A stretch of DNA of 64,000 nt. It comes from an uncultured Lachnospiraceae bacterium (GTDB taxonomy: Bacteria; Bacillota; Clostridia; Lachnospirales; Lachnospiraceae). The DNA lies in contig CAMJHQ010000007.1 of assembly GCA_946405625.1 (NCBI GenBank), forward strand, positions 1-64,000. Reading direction: 5' to 3'. The position numbers and the translations under genes were made by a program. Positions 6,198-16,531 of the stretch are shown piece after piece (the first letter of the stretch is position 1; each line of letters starts with the position of its first letter). The notes under the pieces were generated by a model. The model was not told the DNA's origin. It did not search any database and worked only from the letters and a program-made list of their open reading frames with translations.

Positions 6198-8564
6198 TTA
6201 ATTCTTATTCTTCCTCTTGACTGAATCTATAAATCCCTTTACATATCCGATAGAAGAAGCCTCGGCCTTTTTACCGGAGAATCCTGCCTTTTCCAGTATA
6301 TCCGTCAGTATATCCTTATTCCAGAATTTGTCTCCTGTATCATAATTGCTGATTATATGATCAACCTGCGTTCTGTAATTGATCATACTCTTCATAGTCT
6401 TATCCTTCTTCTCCAGCTTTCTTATAAGTCTCGAATAACTGAGGATAAGTCTCTCCGTGTCATCACTCACACTGTATTTATAATAATATTTCGCGACCGG
6501 CATTACCCTGATGCCGAGGAAAATGAGTGCTCCCACAATCATAAGACCGCCGACGATAACACCCAGAATCTTAAGCAGATTATCGTTTATATGAAAATTT
6601 CCTATATTAGGACCGTTTCCTCCTGCGCCATCTGCTTCATTGCCATTTCCATCGCCGAAGATGTTATTAAAGTTGTCCCAGAAATCCGAATAATCGTCTT
6701 CCTCAATACCTGATGAAGGAGTCACATCAACAACCCTCCATCCGTATTTATCGTCAAAAACCTCTACCCATGCATGTGCATCAGCATCTGTGGCATTGAC
6801 GCTTACAAGTCCGGTTTCACCAAGCTCCGAATAGCCTTTGAAATAATCCTTATAGTTTACATCTTCGACAAGCTCCGCATTATCGATAATCTGTCCGTAA
6901 TCTATGGCATATCCTTCACAGTATCTTGCCGGAATGCCGTAATATCTGAAGATAAGCACTGCAGCACTTGCGAAATGTGCACAGTATCCCTTTCTGTTCT
7001 CCATAAGGAAATAATTGATAAAGTCCTGTCTCCAAGGAGTTGCTCCCGGCCTGATAGTATAAGGAATATTCTCCTGATAATAATCCATTACCTGCTCGAT
7101 TATTTCTTCATCAGTTCCGCCAAATCCCGCTTCTTCACAGAATTCTCTTATCACCTGCTCATTCTGACGAGGGATTTCCAGATAGCCTCTATTTATATTA
7201 TATTTCGGTACACTGGTCAGATTTTCTTCCTCTCGAGGATAGTACGAGATGGTTTTTGTATCGCCTCGTTTCAGGATTTTGATATCATCATTTGTATAAT
7301 ACGGAAGATACGGTCTGATATCGGCTTCCACATTTGTAATATTCATCACGCCTCGCGCAGAGAACTTATTTCCGCTGTTAAATGCCTCCTCGAGCGCATC
7401 GGCTTCATGCTTGTTATGCTCTTCCGTATGATAGAAATCATCCGGCTGCTTCCATATATTCTCATAAGGAGAATAGGTCATTCCTATGAAATTCTTGATA
7501 TAAACAGTTTCCGTACTGTAAGGCGTAAGCTCAACCGTAAGATCGGTCTGATAATCCAGATGGATTGAAGATACACCTCCGAGCTTACCGCTTGCAAGAC
7601 CTCCGGTATTATCATAGAAATTGAAGAGGCCGCCTATTCCGAGCGTCATCAGATTCTGAACATACTCGTTTGATGCTTCCTTCTTCGGATTTCTGATCCT
7701 CGATGAAACATATGCTGTCTTATCGAAAAGTGCCGATATAATAACCACAACCATCAGAACATAAACCGCAGCCACAATGATCACATGCATAAGCGAATGC
7801 ATATCGAGGCCATATTCCAGTCCCTTACTGTTCTTCTTGAAAACGTGATCGGTGCGGTTAAGACTGTAATGTTTTCCTGCTTTCAGGAAATATGTCATTA
7901 CTATTCCGCCGATAAGCATAGCCGCATAAATGCCCGACGGTTCTTTTTCCATATAAAGTGCGAATAAATTAAGCGGACATGTAAGCATTATAGCGACAAC
8001 ATATCTTGCACGTCTGAGGATATAGTTATTCAGAAGAATATTCTCCGCAACACCTATAAGCGATACGGCTACAGTAACCGCAGCATATCTGTTGGAGATC
8101 CTCTCGTTATATGCCTGAAGACCTTCCGTTTTAAAATAGATTGACGCCCATTCAAGTGTATCATTAACTATCGCATAAAATCCCGAGTTTATGTAATTGA
8201 TAAAGATAACCAGGAAAAATGCATATATGATAAAGAATACCAGATAGCCCAGATTTTCCGATTTCCAGCTATGATAGAGCATTGCGCAGAGAACAGCTGT
8301 AAAAAGGATTATCACATTAAATACTACCTGATTGAAATCTATCTCCATTGCAGTAAGATAGCATCCGAATCCTCCCGCTGTAAGCAGGTAGACTATCAGG
8401 CCCTTGAGAATAAGCGTATGATATCTGTTCTCGCTTATCTTATAAACCTCACTCGGAATCGTTGCACCCTTACACAGCTTGACCGGAGATGTATCCTCTC
8501 TGTTCCATGCAGACAGTCTCTTCGTTGAAGATATGAAATTTTTTTCTTCTCTTCTTGTTGTCAT
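6198..8564 (-). CDS. Membrane-anchored transglutaminase-like protein
   Basis: A 788-residue protein. About six hydrophobic segments in the first 300 residues are followed by an extracytoplasmic region with a transglutaminase-like cysteine protease core: Cys in GYCAHFASAAVLIFRYYG, His in ADAHAWVEVF and Asp in WRVVDVTPSSG. A further membrane span (LLKILGVIVGGLMIVGALIFLG) precedes a cytoplasmic helical tail. This architecture matches the transglutaminase partners of DUF58 proteins, which are often with MoxR ATPases and linked to envelope processing. The ATG at 8564 with AGGA upstream, 2 bases after the DUF58 stop, is preferred over the reading from 8615. Confidence 0.88.
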   Translation of the reverse strand: MTTRREEKNFISSTKRLSAWNREDTSPVKLCKGATIPSEVYKISENRYHTLILKGLIVYLLTAGGFGCYLTAMEIDFNQVVFNVIILFTAVLCAMLYHSWKSENLGYLVFFIIYAFFLVIFINYINSGFYAIVNDTLEWASIYFKTEGLQAYNERISNRYAAVTVAVSLIGVAENILLNNYILRRARYVVAIMLTCPLNLFALYMEKEPSGIYAAMLIGGIVMTYFLKAGKHYSLNRTDHVFKKNSKGLEYGLDMHSLMHVIIVAAVYVLMVVVIISALFDKTAYVSSRIRNPKKEASNEYVQNLMTLGIGGLFNFYDNTGGLASGKLGGVSSIHLDYQTDLTVELTPYSTETVYIKNFIGMTYSPYENIWKQPDDFYHTEEHNKHEADALEEAFNSGNKFSARGVMNITNVEADIRPYLPYYTNDDIKILKRGDTKTISYYPREEENLTSVPKYNINRGYLEIPRQNEQVIREFCEEAGFGGTDEEIIEQVMDYYQENIPYTIRPGATPWRQDFINYFLMENRKGYCAHFASAAVLIFRYYGIPARYCEGYAIDYGQIIDNAELVEDVNYKDYFKGYSELGETGLVSVNATDADAHAWVEVFDDKYGWRVVDVTPSSGIEEDDYSDFWDNFNNIFGDGNGNEADGAGGNGPNIGNFHINDNLLKILGVIVGGLMIVGALIFLGIRVMPVAKYYYKYSVSDDTERLILSYSRLIRKLEKKDKTMKSMINYRTQVDHIISNYDTGDKFWNKDILTDILEKAGFSGKKAEASSIGYVKGFIDSVKRKNKN

Positions 8565-8566
8565 TT

Positions 8567-9607
8567 TTAATCCTGTTCCACTACTACCGCATTTGCACCT
8601 TCCGGTGTCATGCATATATCAACATAAGCCTTAAGTTCCGGCTTGATGCTTCTCATCAGTATCCTTGTTTGTTCGGAATCCTTATATATCTTTTCATAAT
8701 ACATTGCCTGGAAGGCTTCTATAATATCCTCCTCGTTAACAATCTGTCTCTCGTGGAATTCGTAAGCCATCTCACTCCACCACATAAGCCTGACGAGTAC
8801 CTGATCTTTCATAAAAGCCTTACAAACTCCATAGGAAAGAGTAAGAATCTGATCTACATCCTCATCACGTCCGGCAAGTTCAGTCACTATGACCATCTGC
8901 TGATCTGACATTGCAACTCTATCCTTGACCATAAGCGAATCCTTCTTCGCCGAAAGCTTCCAATGTATGCTCATAAGTTTATCGCCGGGAATATATTCTC
9001 TTACATCCGATACATCAGAGAAATCATGTCCCTTCTTTATCGTCTCTTCACTCTCTGTCATTCCTGTTGACATATCAGAAGTATTAAACTCCATACTTCT
9101 CTCTGATTCCGGAAGGACAGTTACCTCTGCTTTAACGTCCACTCTTTTTCTGAGTGAAACAAGTCCCAGCAGATCTCTGAATCTTATATCCGTCACCTCA
9201 AAAACATACATTCCATTCATCGTATAATCGATCGGAATATACTCATTGAAGCTGCCCATTGCTCTGACAGGGAGCTCCAACATAGTTTTCGACTCGGCTC
9301 CGTAAAATGTATTGCGGCTCACAACCTGAACCTCACATTCCATAGATGGAATTATACTTCTATTACTGAGCACCAGATGCAGAAAACCCGTATCAAGTCT
9401 TCTCACCTCAGCCTGCGGCGTTTTGAGTTCCAGATTGATTCCCCATCTGAGCACAAACGCCCCGACGATTGATAGAATCGGCGCCCCGATCACCAGTACC
9501 ATAAGTATCAAAAACAGATGGTTTCTGAAAAAATCATAGCATAGGATAACAATCACAAGCTGTATCAGATATGCAATTATTCTGATTATATGTATCTTTG
9601 ATCTCAT
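8567..9607 (-). CDS. DUF58 domain protein
   Basis: A 346-residue protein with two N-terminal membrane spans (about 8-52), a beta-rich middle part and the DUF58 signature REYIPGDKLMSIHWKLSAKKDSLMVKD at about 205-230. DUF58 proteins are usually encoded with MoxR ATPases and transglutaminase-like proteins; the transglutaminase gene follows after 2 bases, but no MoxR gene is present in this window. The start at 9607 has only a weak ribosome site (GAAAGA). It lies 32 bases after the LacI-type gene on the same strand, with a near-palindrome, agaggtctatagcctct, at 9617-9633 between them. Confidence 0.85.
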   Translation of the reverse strand: MRSKIHIIRIIAYLIQLVIVILCYDFFRNHLFLILMVLVIGAPILSIVGAFVLRWGINLELKTPQAEVRRLDTGFLHLVLSNRSIIPSMECEVQVVSRNTFYGAESKTMLELPVRAMGSFNEYIPIDYTMNGMYVFEVTDIRFRDLLGLVSLRKRVDVKAEVTVLPESERSMEFNTSDMSTGMTESEETIKKGHDFSDVSDVREYIPGDKLMSIHWKLSAKKDSLMVKDRVAMSDQQMVIVTELAGRDEDVDQILTLSYGVCKAFMKDQVLVRLMWWSEMAYEFHERQIVNEEDIIEAFQAMYYEKIYKDSEQTRILMRSIKPELKAYVDICMTPEGANAVVVEQD

Positions 9608-9639
9608 ATTCTTTCAGAGGTCTATAGCCTCTCGTTCTC

Positions 9640-10707
<1,068 letters not shown>

Positions 10708-10747
10708 CTAAACAGTATAATGTTTGTTAAGTAAATATTCAAGTAAA

Positions 10748-10769
10748 TTTACTAAACGCATTTAGTAAA
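10748..10769. promoter_or_regulatory. LacI-type operator in the galK promoter region
   Basis: Near-perfect 22-base palindrome: arms TTTACTAA (10748-10755) and TTAGTAAA (10762-10769) around a centre acgcat containing the CG step usual in LacI-family sites. Part-sites tttactaaa recur at 10782-10790 and 10793-10801 inside the promoter. It lies midway between the divergent regulator gene and galK. Confidence 0.75.
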
Positions 10770-10774
10770 ACTTG

Positions 10775-10803
10775 TTGACTTTTTACTAAATTTTTACTAA
10801 ACT
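10775..10803 (+). promoter_or_regulatory. galK-galT promoter
   Basis: TTGACT (10775-10780) and TAAACT (10798-10803) are separated by 17 bases. They start 5 bases after the operator palindrome, so bound repressor should block RNA polymerase. The leader to the galK ATG is about 55 bases. Confidence 0.65.
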
Positions 10804-10864
10804 GAAATCATATGATAAGTAACATTTATATCATTTCAAAAGATATGATTTTCAGGAGGTTACA

Positions 10865-12169
10865 ATGAATACATCAGATACTTTAAAGAATCTTTCTGCC
10901 GGAACTTTTGACGATATCCTATCTGAGATATACGGTGCTGAAGCCGTACATGATAACCAGAAGGAACGATATATAAATGCGGTAAAACGTTATGAAGAAT
11001 TATTCAATCCATCTGTTTCATCGGATATAGGAATATTCAGTGCACCCGGAAGAACAGAGATCGGAGGAAACCATACAGATCATCAGCACGGACAGGTTCT
11101 TGCAGGAGCCATAAACCTTGATGCGATTGCTGTAACCTCCAGATGCGAAGGATATGTTCATCTCTTTTCCGAAGGATACGGAATGCTTGATATTGACATT
11201 TCTTCACTCGAACCTGTTTCAGGGGAAGACTCAACAGCCGCCCTTATAAGAGGCGTAATTGCAGGAATGAAGAATGCAGGTTATATAGCCGGCGGATTCT
11301 CCGGTTATATTACAAGCGACGTTCTCAGCGGGTCCGGTCTGTCATCCTCTGCTGCCTTCGAGTCTCTTATCGGAGTCATCATATCCGGTCTTTATAATAA
11401 CGGACAGGTAGACAGTGTACAGATTGCCAAGATCGGACAGTTTTCCGAGAATAATTACATGGGAAAGCCGTGCGGACTCATGGATCAGACAGCCAGCAGT
11501 GTCGGATGTCTGTGCTACATAGATTTTAAGGATCCCGAGAACCCGGTTATTGAAAAGATCGACTTCGATCTCAAGGATGCAGGATATACTCTCTGCATAA
11601 CGGATACCAGAGGATCTCATGCTAATCTCACAGAGGACTATGCTGCTATCCCCGGAGAAATGAAAGCTGCTGCAAGAGTTTTCGGGAAGGAATTTCTGAG
11701 AGATGTATCCTCAGAGGAAATATATGCCGGTATCAACAGGATAAAAGAAGCCGCCGGTGACAGAGCTGCCCTGAGAGCCATACATTTTACTGAAGAAACC
11801 AAACGTGCCGAAGCAGAGGCTGATGCACTTAAGCGCGGTGACTTCAGCGAATTTCTCAGAATCTTCAAGCGTTCGGCTGACTCTTCATATAAATACCTTC
11901 AGAATGTATATACCTGCGGAGATACATCTCATCAGAATGTATCAGTAGGAATCGCTGTCAGTGAAAAAGTATTTGAAACCCCTTCAACAGATCCCGCCGA
12001 ACAAAAGGGTGTTGTAAGAGTTCACGGCGGAGGCTTTGCGGGAACCATACAGGCCTTTGTAAGAAATGATGCTGTTTCGGAGTACTGTACAGCAATGAAT
12101 GATCTGTTCGGTGATGGTGCCTGTCACATTTTAAATATCAGACGTCCTGGTGCCATACAGGTTATCTGA
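10865..12169 (+). CDS. galK: Galactokinase
   Basis: A 434-residue GHMP kinase that phosphorylates galactose at C1 using ATP, the first committed Leloir step. Visible motifs are the galactokinase signature PGRTEIGGNHTDHQHGQVL (about 58-76), the ATP-binding LSGSGLSSSAAFE and the catalytic Asp region CGLMDQTASSVGC. The C-terminal GHMP motif is VRVHGGGFAGTIQAF. It is about 40 residues longer than E. coli GalK, mainly at the N terminus. AGGAGG lies 5 bases before the ATG. It is the first gene of a two-gene operon with galT 26 bases downstream. Confidence 0.95.
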   Translation: MNTSDTLKNLSAGTFDDILSEIYGAEAVHDNQKERYINAVKRYEELFNPSVSSDIGIFSAPGRTEIGGNHTDHQHGQVLAGAINLDAIAVTSRCEGYVHLFSEGYGMLDIDISSLEPVSGEDSTAALIRGVIAGMKNAGYIAGGFSGYITSDVLSGSGLSSSAAFESLIGVIISGLYNNGQVDSVQIAKIGQFSENNYMGKPCGLMDQTASSVGCLCYIDFKDPENPVIEKIDFDLKDAGYTLCITDTRGSHANLTEDYAAIPGEMKAAARVFGKEFLRDVSSEEIYAGINRIKEAAGDRAALRAIHFTEETKRAEAEADALKRGDFSEFLRIFKRSADSSYKYLQNVYTCGDTSHQNVSVGIAVSEKVFETPSTDPAEQKGVVRVHGGGFAGTIQAFVRNDAVSEYCTAMNDLFGDGACHILNIRRPGAIQVI

Positions 12170-12195
12170 CATTTTGCAAAAAATCGGAGGCAAAT

Positions 12196-13728
12196 ATGAT
12201 ATCTGAACTTATACATGAATTAATAAATTACGGAATGAATGCCGGACTGATTGTTCCGGATGATAAAATATGGTGCTGTAATAAGCTTATGGAGCTGTTC
12301 GGACTGGATGATATGCCGGACACGGAAAATACTGATATCAGTCCAAGACCGATAAGCGAAATTCTCGGTGATATGACCGATCATGCTGTCGAAACCGGAA
12401 TCTTAAGCAGTGATACAACGGCATCAAGAGACCTGTTTGACACGAAGATCATGGGACTCATCACGCCTGCTCCATCGGCTGTAAGAGCACGCTTCAATGA
12501 ACTATTAAAGGATAGTCCCGAAGCAGCTACAGATTACTATTATGAATTCAGTAAAGCGACAAATTATATTCGTACCGACAGAATTAAGAAAGACGAGAAA
12601 TGGGTAACTTCTACACCTTTCGGTGATCTTGATATAACCATCAATTTATCAAAGCCCGAGAAGGATCCCCGGGATATTGCCGCAGCCGGAAAAGCCGTAA
12701 AGTCAGGTTATCCTGCATGTCTGCTCTGTAAAGAGAATGAGGGCTATGCAGGTCATATATCTCATCCTGCAAGACAGAATCATCGTATAATTCCGATACT
12801 CCTAAACGGAGAGAAGTATAATCTTCAATACTCACCATATGTATATTATAACGAGCATTGTATCATCTTTAATGAAGAGCATGTACCGATGAAGATCGAT
12901 CACTCGACCTTCCTTAAACTGCTTGATTTTGTACGTCAGTTTCCTCATTATACCGCAGGTTCAAATGCAGATCTTCCGATAGTCGGCGGCTCCATCCTGT
13001 CGCATGATCATTTCCAGGGCGGACGATATGAATTTCCTATGGTAAGGGCTCCTTATGAGAGTGAATTTACAATGTCCGAATATCCCGAGGTTCACGCAGG
13101 AATAATCAAATGGCCGCTTACCACTATCAGGTTAAGATCCGATAATATTAATAAACTTGCCGATGCTGCAGATATGATTCTGAGAAAATGGCGTTCCTAT
13201 ACTGATGAAGACGCTTTTATATTCAGCGAGACAGACGGCACACCTCATAATACTGTTACGCCTATTGCAAGGATGCGTGAAGGACTATATGAACTGGATG
13301 TTGTTCTCAGAAACAATATTACAACCTCCGAGCATCCGCTTGGTGTGTATCATCCGCATAGCGAATATCACCATATCAAGAAAGAAAATATCGGCCTCAT
13401 TGAAGTAATGGGACTCGCAGTACTTCCTTCCAGATTAAAAAAGGAAATGCATGAACTGAAGGATGCTTTGAAAAACGGTAAATTATCGAAAGAAGCTCTA
13501 AGCTCGATTCCTTCACTTGAACCGCATGCTGCCTGGGCTGCGGAATGGATAAATGCACACGGGATCAATGACTCTGATATCTCTCAAATATCGGATGAGG
13601 AGCTTTATCAGATGATCCGTGACGAAGTAGGTATCGTCTTTTCTCATGTACTCGAAGATGCGGGAGTATATAAATGTACTTCCGAAGGACGTACTTCACT
13701 CGGAAGATTTATCAATACTCTTATCTAG
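12196..13728 (+). CDS. galT: UDP-glucose--hexose-1-phosphate uridylyltransferase, class II
   Basis: A 510-residue GalT of the Firmicutes class II type, which swaps UMP between UDP-glucose and galactose-1-phosphate. Key stretches are NHRIIPILLNGEKYNLQYSPYVYYNEH, the NADLPIVGGSILSHDHFQGGRYEF region carrying the active-site histidines, and YHPHSEYHHIKKENIGLIEVMGLAVLPSRL. Length fits the class (about 490-510). GGAGG lies 5 bases before the ATG. No galE is present in this window. A strong terminator follows at 13787. Confidence 0.95.
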   Translation: MISELIHELINYGMNAGLIVPDDKIWCCNKLMELFGLDDMPDTENTDISPRPISEILGDMTDHAVETGILSSDTTASRDLFDTKIMGLITPAPSAVRARFNELLKDSPEAATDYYYEFSKATNYIRTDRIKKDEKWVTSTPFGDLDITINLSKPEKDPRDIAAAGKAVKSGYPACLLCKENEGYAGHISHPARQNHRIIPILLNGEKYNLQYSPYVYYNEHCIIFNEEHVPMKIDHSTFLKLLDFVRQFPHYTAGSNADLPIVGGSILSHDHFQGGRYEFPMVRAPYESEFTMSEYPEVHAGIIKWPLTTIRLRSDNINKLADAADMILRKWRSYTDEDAFIFSETDGTPHNTVTPIARMREGLYELDVVLRNNITTSEHPLGVYHPHSEYHHIKKENIGLIEVMGLAVLPSRLKKEMHELKDALKNGKLSKEALSSIPSLEPHAAWAAEWINAHGINDSDISQISDEELYQMIRDEVGIVFSHVLEDAGVYKCTSEGRTSLGRFINTLI

Positions 13729-13786
13729 ATTCGATTGAACAAAAAAAAACAATTTTAAGCTTAAACTTTTTCATTACATATATCAA

Positions 13787-13822
13787 AAAGAGGAACACGG
13801 AAAAATCTCCGTGTTCCTCTTT
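13787..13822. terminator. Bidirectional terminator between galT and the zinc-ribbon gene
   Basis: A perfect 14-bp stem, aaagaggaacacgg (13787-13800) with ccgtgttcctcttt (13809-13822), has an 8-base loop. A T-rich stretch follows on both strands, serving the convergent genes galT and 13842-14816. Confidence 0.85.
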
Positions 13823-13841
13823 CGCTTTAACTTCTATATCA

Positions 13842-14816
13842 TTACTCTGTAACGCAGGTATAATTTGCAATAATATATGTTCCCGTAAATCTGTCAGACA
13901 TATACTGCTGAGTTACATGATCCATATTGCTGTAAGGATTAAGAAATACTGCATATGAACCACCCTTATTGTCTCTGACATTCGGATTATCAGCTTCATA
14001 TCTGCTGTAAATCTGATATGGCTTCTTATCATCACCTGTAAGCTTCATGCATTTTCCAAATGCACGTTCCGCATTAACTGCTATACTGCTGTCTATCTCT
14101 CCTGCACCCTTCTGCTCATATGTTGCAGCTACAAGCTTATGATCCTGGAAATAAAATCCAAGGACATGCTCCTCATCAACATCTACAGCCCTGGCTGTCA
14201 TGTTCTCTTCACTTCCATATGGCCATGGAATCTCATCATCCTGTGAAAATGTATATCCAAGCGATTCCACATAATCTCTTATTTCATCATAGCTCTTTCC
14301 GAACAGAGTACCGTCAAAGAAGAACATTCCGTCTTTAATCGTAAATATCTCGAAATCTTCCGGTACAAGAGTCTCAACCGTCGGCTTCGGAGCCTCTGTT
14401 ACCTTTTCCTCTTCCGAATCAGCAGTTGCTGAAACAGTAGGATCAGAACTTATTGAAGCCGTAGCCGGACTATCTTCATCTTTATTTTTAACCAATACAA
14501 CAATTATTGAAATGATCAAAGCAAGCAGAACAAAGCTGCTGATTATGATAGGTACCAGAAGCGACTTCTTCTGACTTTCAGGATCAAGCGGTGCTACGTA
14601 AGGCGACATTACTGCCGGTCTTGGTCCTCCCTGGATCGGTCCTGAACCAACTCCCTGAAACTGACCCATTCTGTTATCCTGAATTAAATTCTGTGAATCT
14701 CTTCTTAATGTATCTGTAGGTCCGTCTGCCGGACTGCTATTCATAACTTTAAAACCGCATTTATTACAAAACAAAACATTATCGGCAATTTTATTACCGC
14801 ATTTTGGACATATCAT
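13842..14816 (-). CDS. Zinc-ribbon membrane protein, function unknown
   Basis: A 324-residue protein. Residues 1-25 form a zinc ribbon with two CxxC pairs (MICPKCGNKIADNVLFCNKCGF). A Pro/Gln-rich linker leads to one membrane helix (about 88-111, LLVPIIISSFVLLALIISIIVVLV), then a Ser/Thr/Glu-rich spacer. The outer C-terminal domain (about 155-324) has no motif I recognise. The layout, cytoplasmic ribbon plus single span plus outer domain, is common in Clostridia membrane proteins thought to sense or organise the envelope. AGGAGG lies 9 bases before the ATG. It is downstream of the other zinc-ribbon protein gene on the same strand but separated from it by a terminator. Confidence 0.75.
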   Translation of the reverse strand: MICPKCGNKIADNVLFCNKCGFKVMNSSPADGPTDTLRRDSQNLIQDNRMGQFQGVGSGPIQGGPRPAVMSPYVAPLDPESQKKSLLVPIIISSFVLLALIISIIVVLVKNKDEDSPATASISSDPTVSATADSEEEKVTEAPKPTVETLVPEDFEIFTIKDGMFFFDGTLFGKSYDEIRDYVESLGYTFSQDDEIPWPYGSEENMTARAVDVDEEHVLGFYFQDHKLVAATYEQKGAGEIDSSIAVNAERAFGKCMKLTGDDKKPYQIYSRYEADNPNVRDNKGGSYAVFLNPYSNMDHVTQQYMSDRFTGTYIIANYTCVTE

Positions 14817-14942
14817 TATTTGAATCCTCCTAACCTTTCCCCACTAAATATCCTGGCAAAAATTTATGATTCACTATTACACTTTTCAATAGTCTATTTT
14901 GCATTATAACATGATATAACGAATATTTCACTTTTTTTAATC

Positions 14943-14972
14943 ATAAAAACCGGGCTGCTGCCAGCCCGGTTT
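14943..14972 (-). terminator. Terminator of the TFIIB-type zinc-ribbon gene
   Basis: A perfect 11-bp GC-rich stem, aaaccgggctg (14947-14957) and cagcccggttt (14962-14972), has a 4-base loop. On the minus strand it is followed by TTTTTATG, just downstream of the gene ending at 15024. Confidence 0.85.
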
Positions 14973-15023
14973 ACATAATTCAAACAACTAATTATCTGAA
15001 TATTATATTTTACATGTATCAGT

Positions 15024-16301
15024 CTAACTGTTCTGCTGTGTATTTTTCGGCTTCTTATCTGTCTGAGTTCTCATGAAGTTATCATAGCCTTCAGTTACAC
15101 GGAAGCTGCCTTTGACAACACAATCAATAGCTGATTTAGCTGTATGAACAGACTTTGTCTTTCCCTTCATAACGAAACAGATAATAAGTGATATTATAAG
15201 ACCGATTGCGAGTCCCACAACAAGATTTGATCCCTGAATATTTGTATAGCCCTTCGTCATCAGAGCGGAAATTCCACCTCCGAGAACAGCAAAGAATATT
15301 GCAAGATACAAGAAAAACTTTCCTATACTGAAAGGAAGATCTCCGACCATCTTACCTGTCTGACCATTCATTGCAAATGTGAACTTCTTTCCGTTCCAGG
15401 TTGTATTGAGCAGCCATACAGGGAACAGAGCATATTTTCCACCGCTCTGAAGTTTCTGATAATTACTGTTCTGTACATTTACGGATTTATAATCCTTAAC
15501 CTGTCCCTTGAGAAGGCTGAGTGAAGTATTTTTAATTCTCTCATCGGCTCTCGGCATACATTCTGCAAAAGATACATCATACTTCTCTGCAAGATATCCG
15601 GCAAGATATGCGGGACTGAATGCAGTTGCTTCATCTGTATTAAATGGCTCGATGGAATCCATCAGTTTATCATCAAACTTTTTAGAAGCGTCCGCAGGGA
15701 TATTCCTGAAGGACATATTTCCGCCTCTCATTACATTGAAATAGCTTGTCTCTGTATAATTGTACTGAGCGTCGGACCACTTCTTCTCCTTTGTAGCTTC
15801 AAAGGTTGCCTGTGCATGAACGTCAGCATCATAAAGCCAGAACGGAACATAAACACCCTTAAGCTCCTGAAGATGATTTTCGGAACTGAATACGCTCGGA
15901 ACCATCTTTGCACTGGTCATATGCTGCTTAAGCTTTTCCTTTGCTGCATGCTTATTCAGTTTGAAAGGAATAATCGCATCCGGTCTCTGTGCTCCGCTGA
16001 ACTGTCCGGCAATAACTATCGGGCTGTCACAGTAAGGGCATTTGGTTGATGCCATGCTCTGATCGCCGACAACTTCTCCGCCGCAAGTTTTACATGCATA
16101 AGTAACAAGCCCGTCAGCCTGAACATTCCAATTATCTGTCTGTGCCTGATAATTACCTGCTGCACCAAGTCCTCCTGCAGCTTCAAATTCAGCTACATCA
16201 TAGCTGCTCTTACAGTTTGCACAAACCAGTTTCTGCTCTCTACTGCTGAACTGCAGCATACCGCCACATGCAGGACATTTGTAATTCTGTATTTCTGACA
16301 T
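15024..16301 (-). CDS. TFIIB-type zinc-ribbon membrane protein
   Basis: A 425-residue protein with two zinc ribbons: CPACGG and CANCKSS at about 9-32, and CKTCGG and CPYCDSP at about 70-97. A long domain follows containing VPFWLYDADVHAQATFEATKEKKW and the NTTWNGKKFTFAMNGQTGKMVGDLP motif. Two membrane helices lie near the C terminus (about 328-350 and 361-384). The same architecture is widespread in Firmicutes, sometimes mislabelled as a replication or helicase protein; its biochemical role is not established. GGGGGAT lies upstream of the ATG. It is probably transcribed alone. Confidence 0.8.
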   Translation of the reverse strand: MSEIQNYKCPACGGMLQFSSREQKLVCANCKSSYDVAEFEAAGGLGAAGNYQAQTDNWNVQADGLVTYACKTCGGEVVGDQSMASTKCPYCDSPIVIAGQFSGAQRPDAIIPFKLNKHAAKEKLKQHMTSAKMVPSVFSSENHLQELKGVYVPFWLYDADVHAQATFEATKEKKWSDAQYNYTETSYFNVMRGGNMSFRNIPADASKKFDDKLMDSIEPFNTDEATAFSPAYLAGYLAEKYDVSFAECMPRADERIKNTSLSLLKGQVKDYKSVNVQNSNYQKLQSGGKYALFPVWLLNTTWNGKKFTFAMNGQTGKMVGDLPFSIGKFFLYLAIFFAVLGGGISALMTKGYTNIQGSNLVVGLAIGLIISLIICFVMKGKTKSVHTAKSAIDCVVKGSFRVTEGYDNFMRTQTDKKPKNTQQNS

Positions 16302-16463
16302 GTTCGATCCCCCTTGTATAGTTTCTTCATGAAATCCTTATGTTAAACAACAGGAACAAAATCATTTTACTTCATCATTTTTAAACACTCAACATCCATT
16401 TAGACGATGTTTTAGTAAGAGCACTATTTAATCTTTATCGGGTAATTTTGTTAAAGTTTCTTA

Positions 16464-16493
16464 TTGTATGTTTACTGACCCAAATATTATAAT
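16464..16493 (+). promoter_or_regulatory. Promoter of the J-domain/TPR gene
   Basis: TTGTAT at 16464-16469 and TATAAT at 16488-16493 have an 18-base spacer, 38 bases before the ATG at 16532. The rest of the divergent region 16302-16463 is AT-rich with no other clear site. Confidence 0.55.
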
Positions 16494-16531
16494 AGTAAAC
16501 GGTTAAAATATTTATATAAAGGAGTATAAAG

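Noticed and set aside
6774-7568. 264-codon plus-strand frame opposite the transglutaminase gene
   Set aside because: It lies entirely antisense to a gene with clear catalytic motifs; no family resemblance and no ribosome site.
13205-13408. 67-codon frame inside galT in another phase
   Set aside because: Overlaps conserved GalT sequence and has no independent support.
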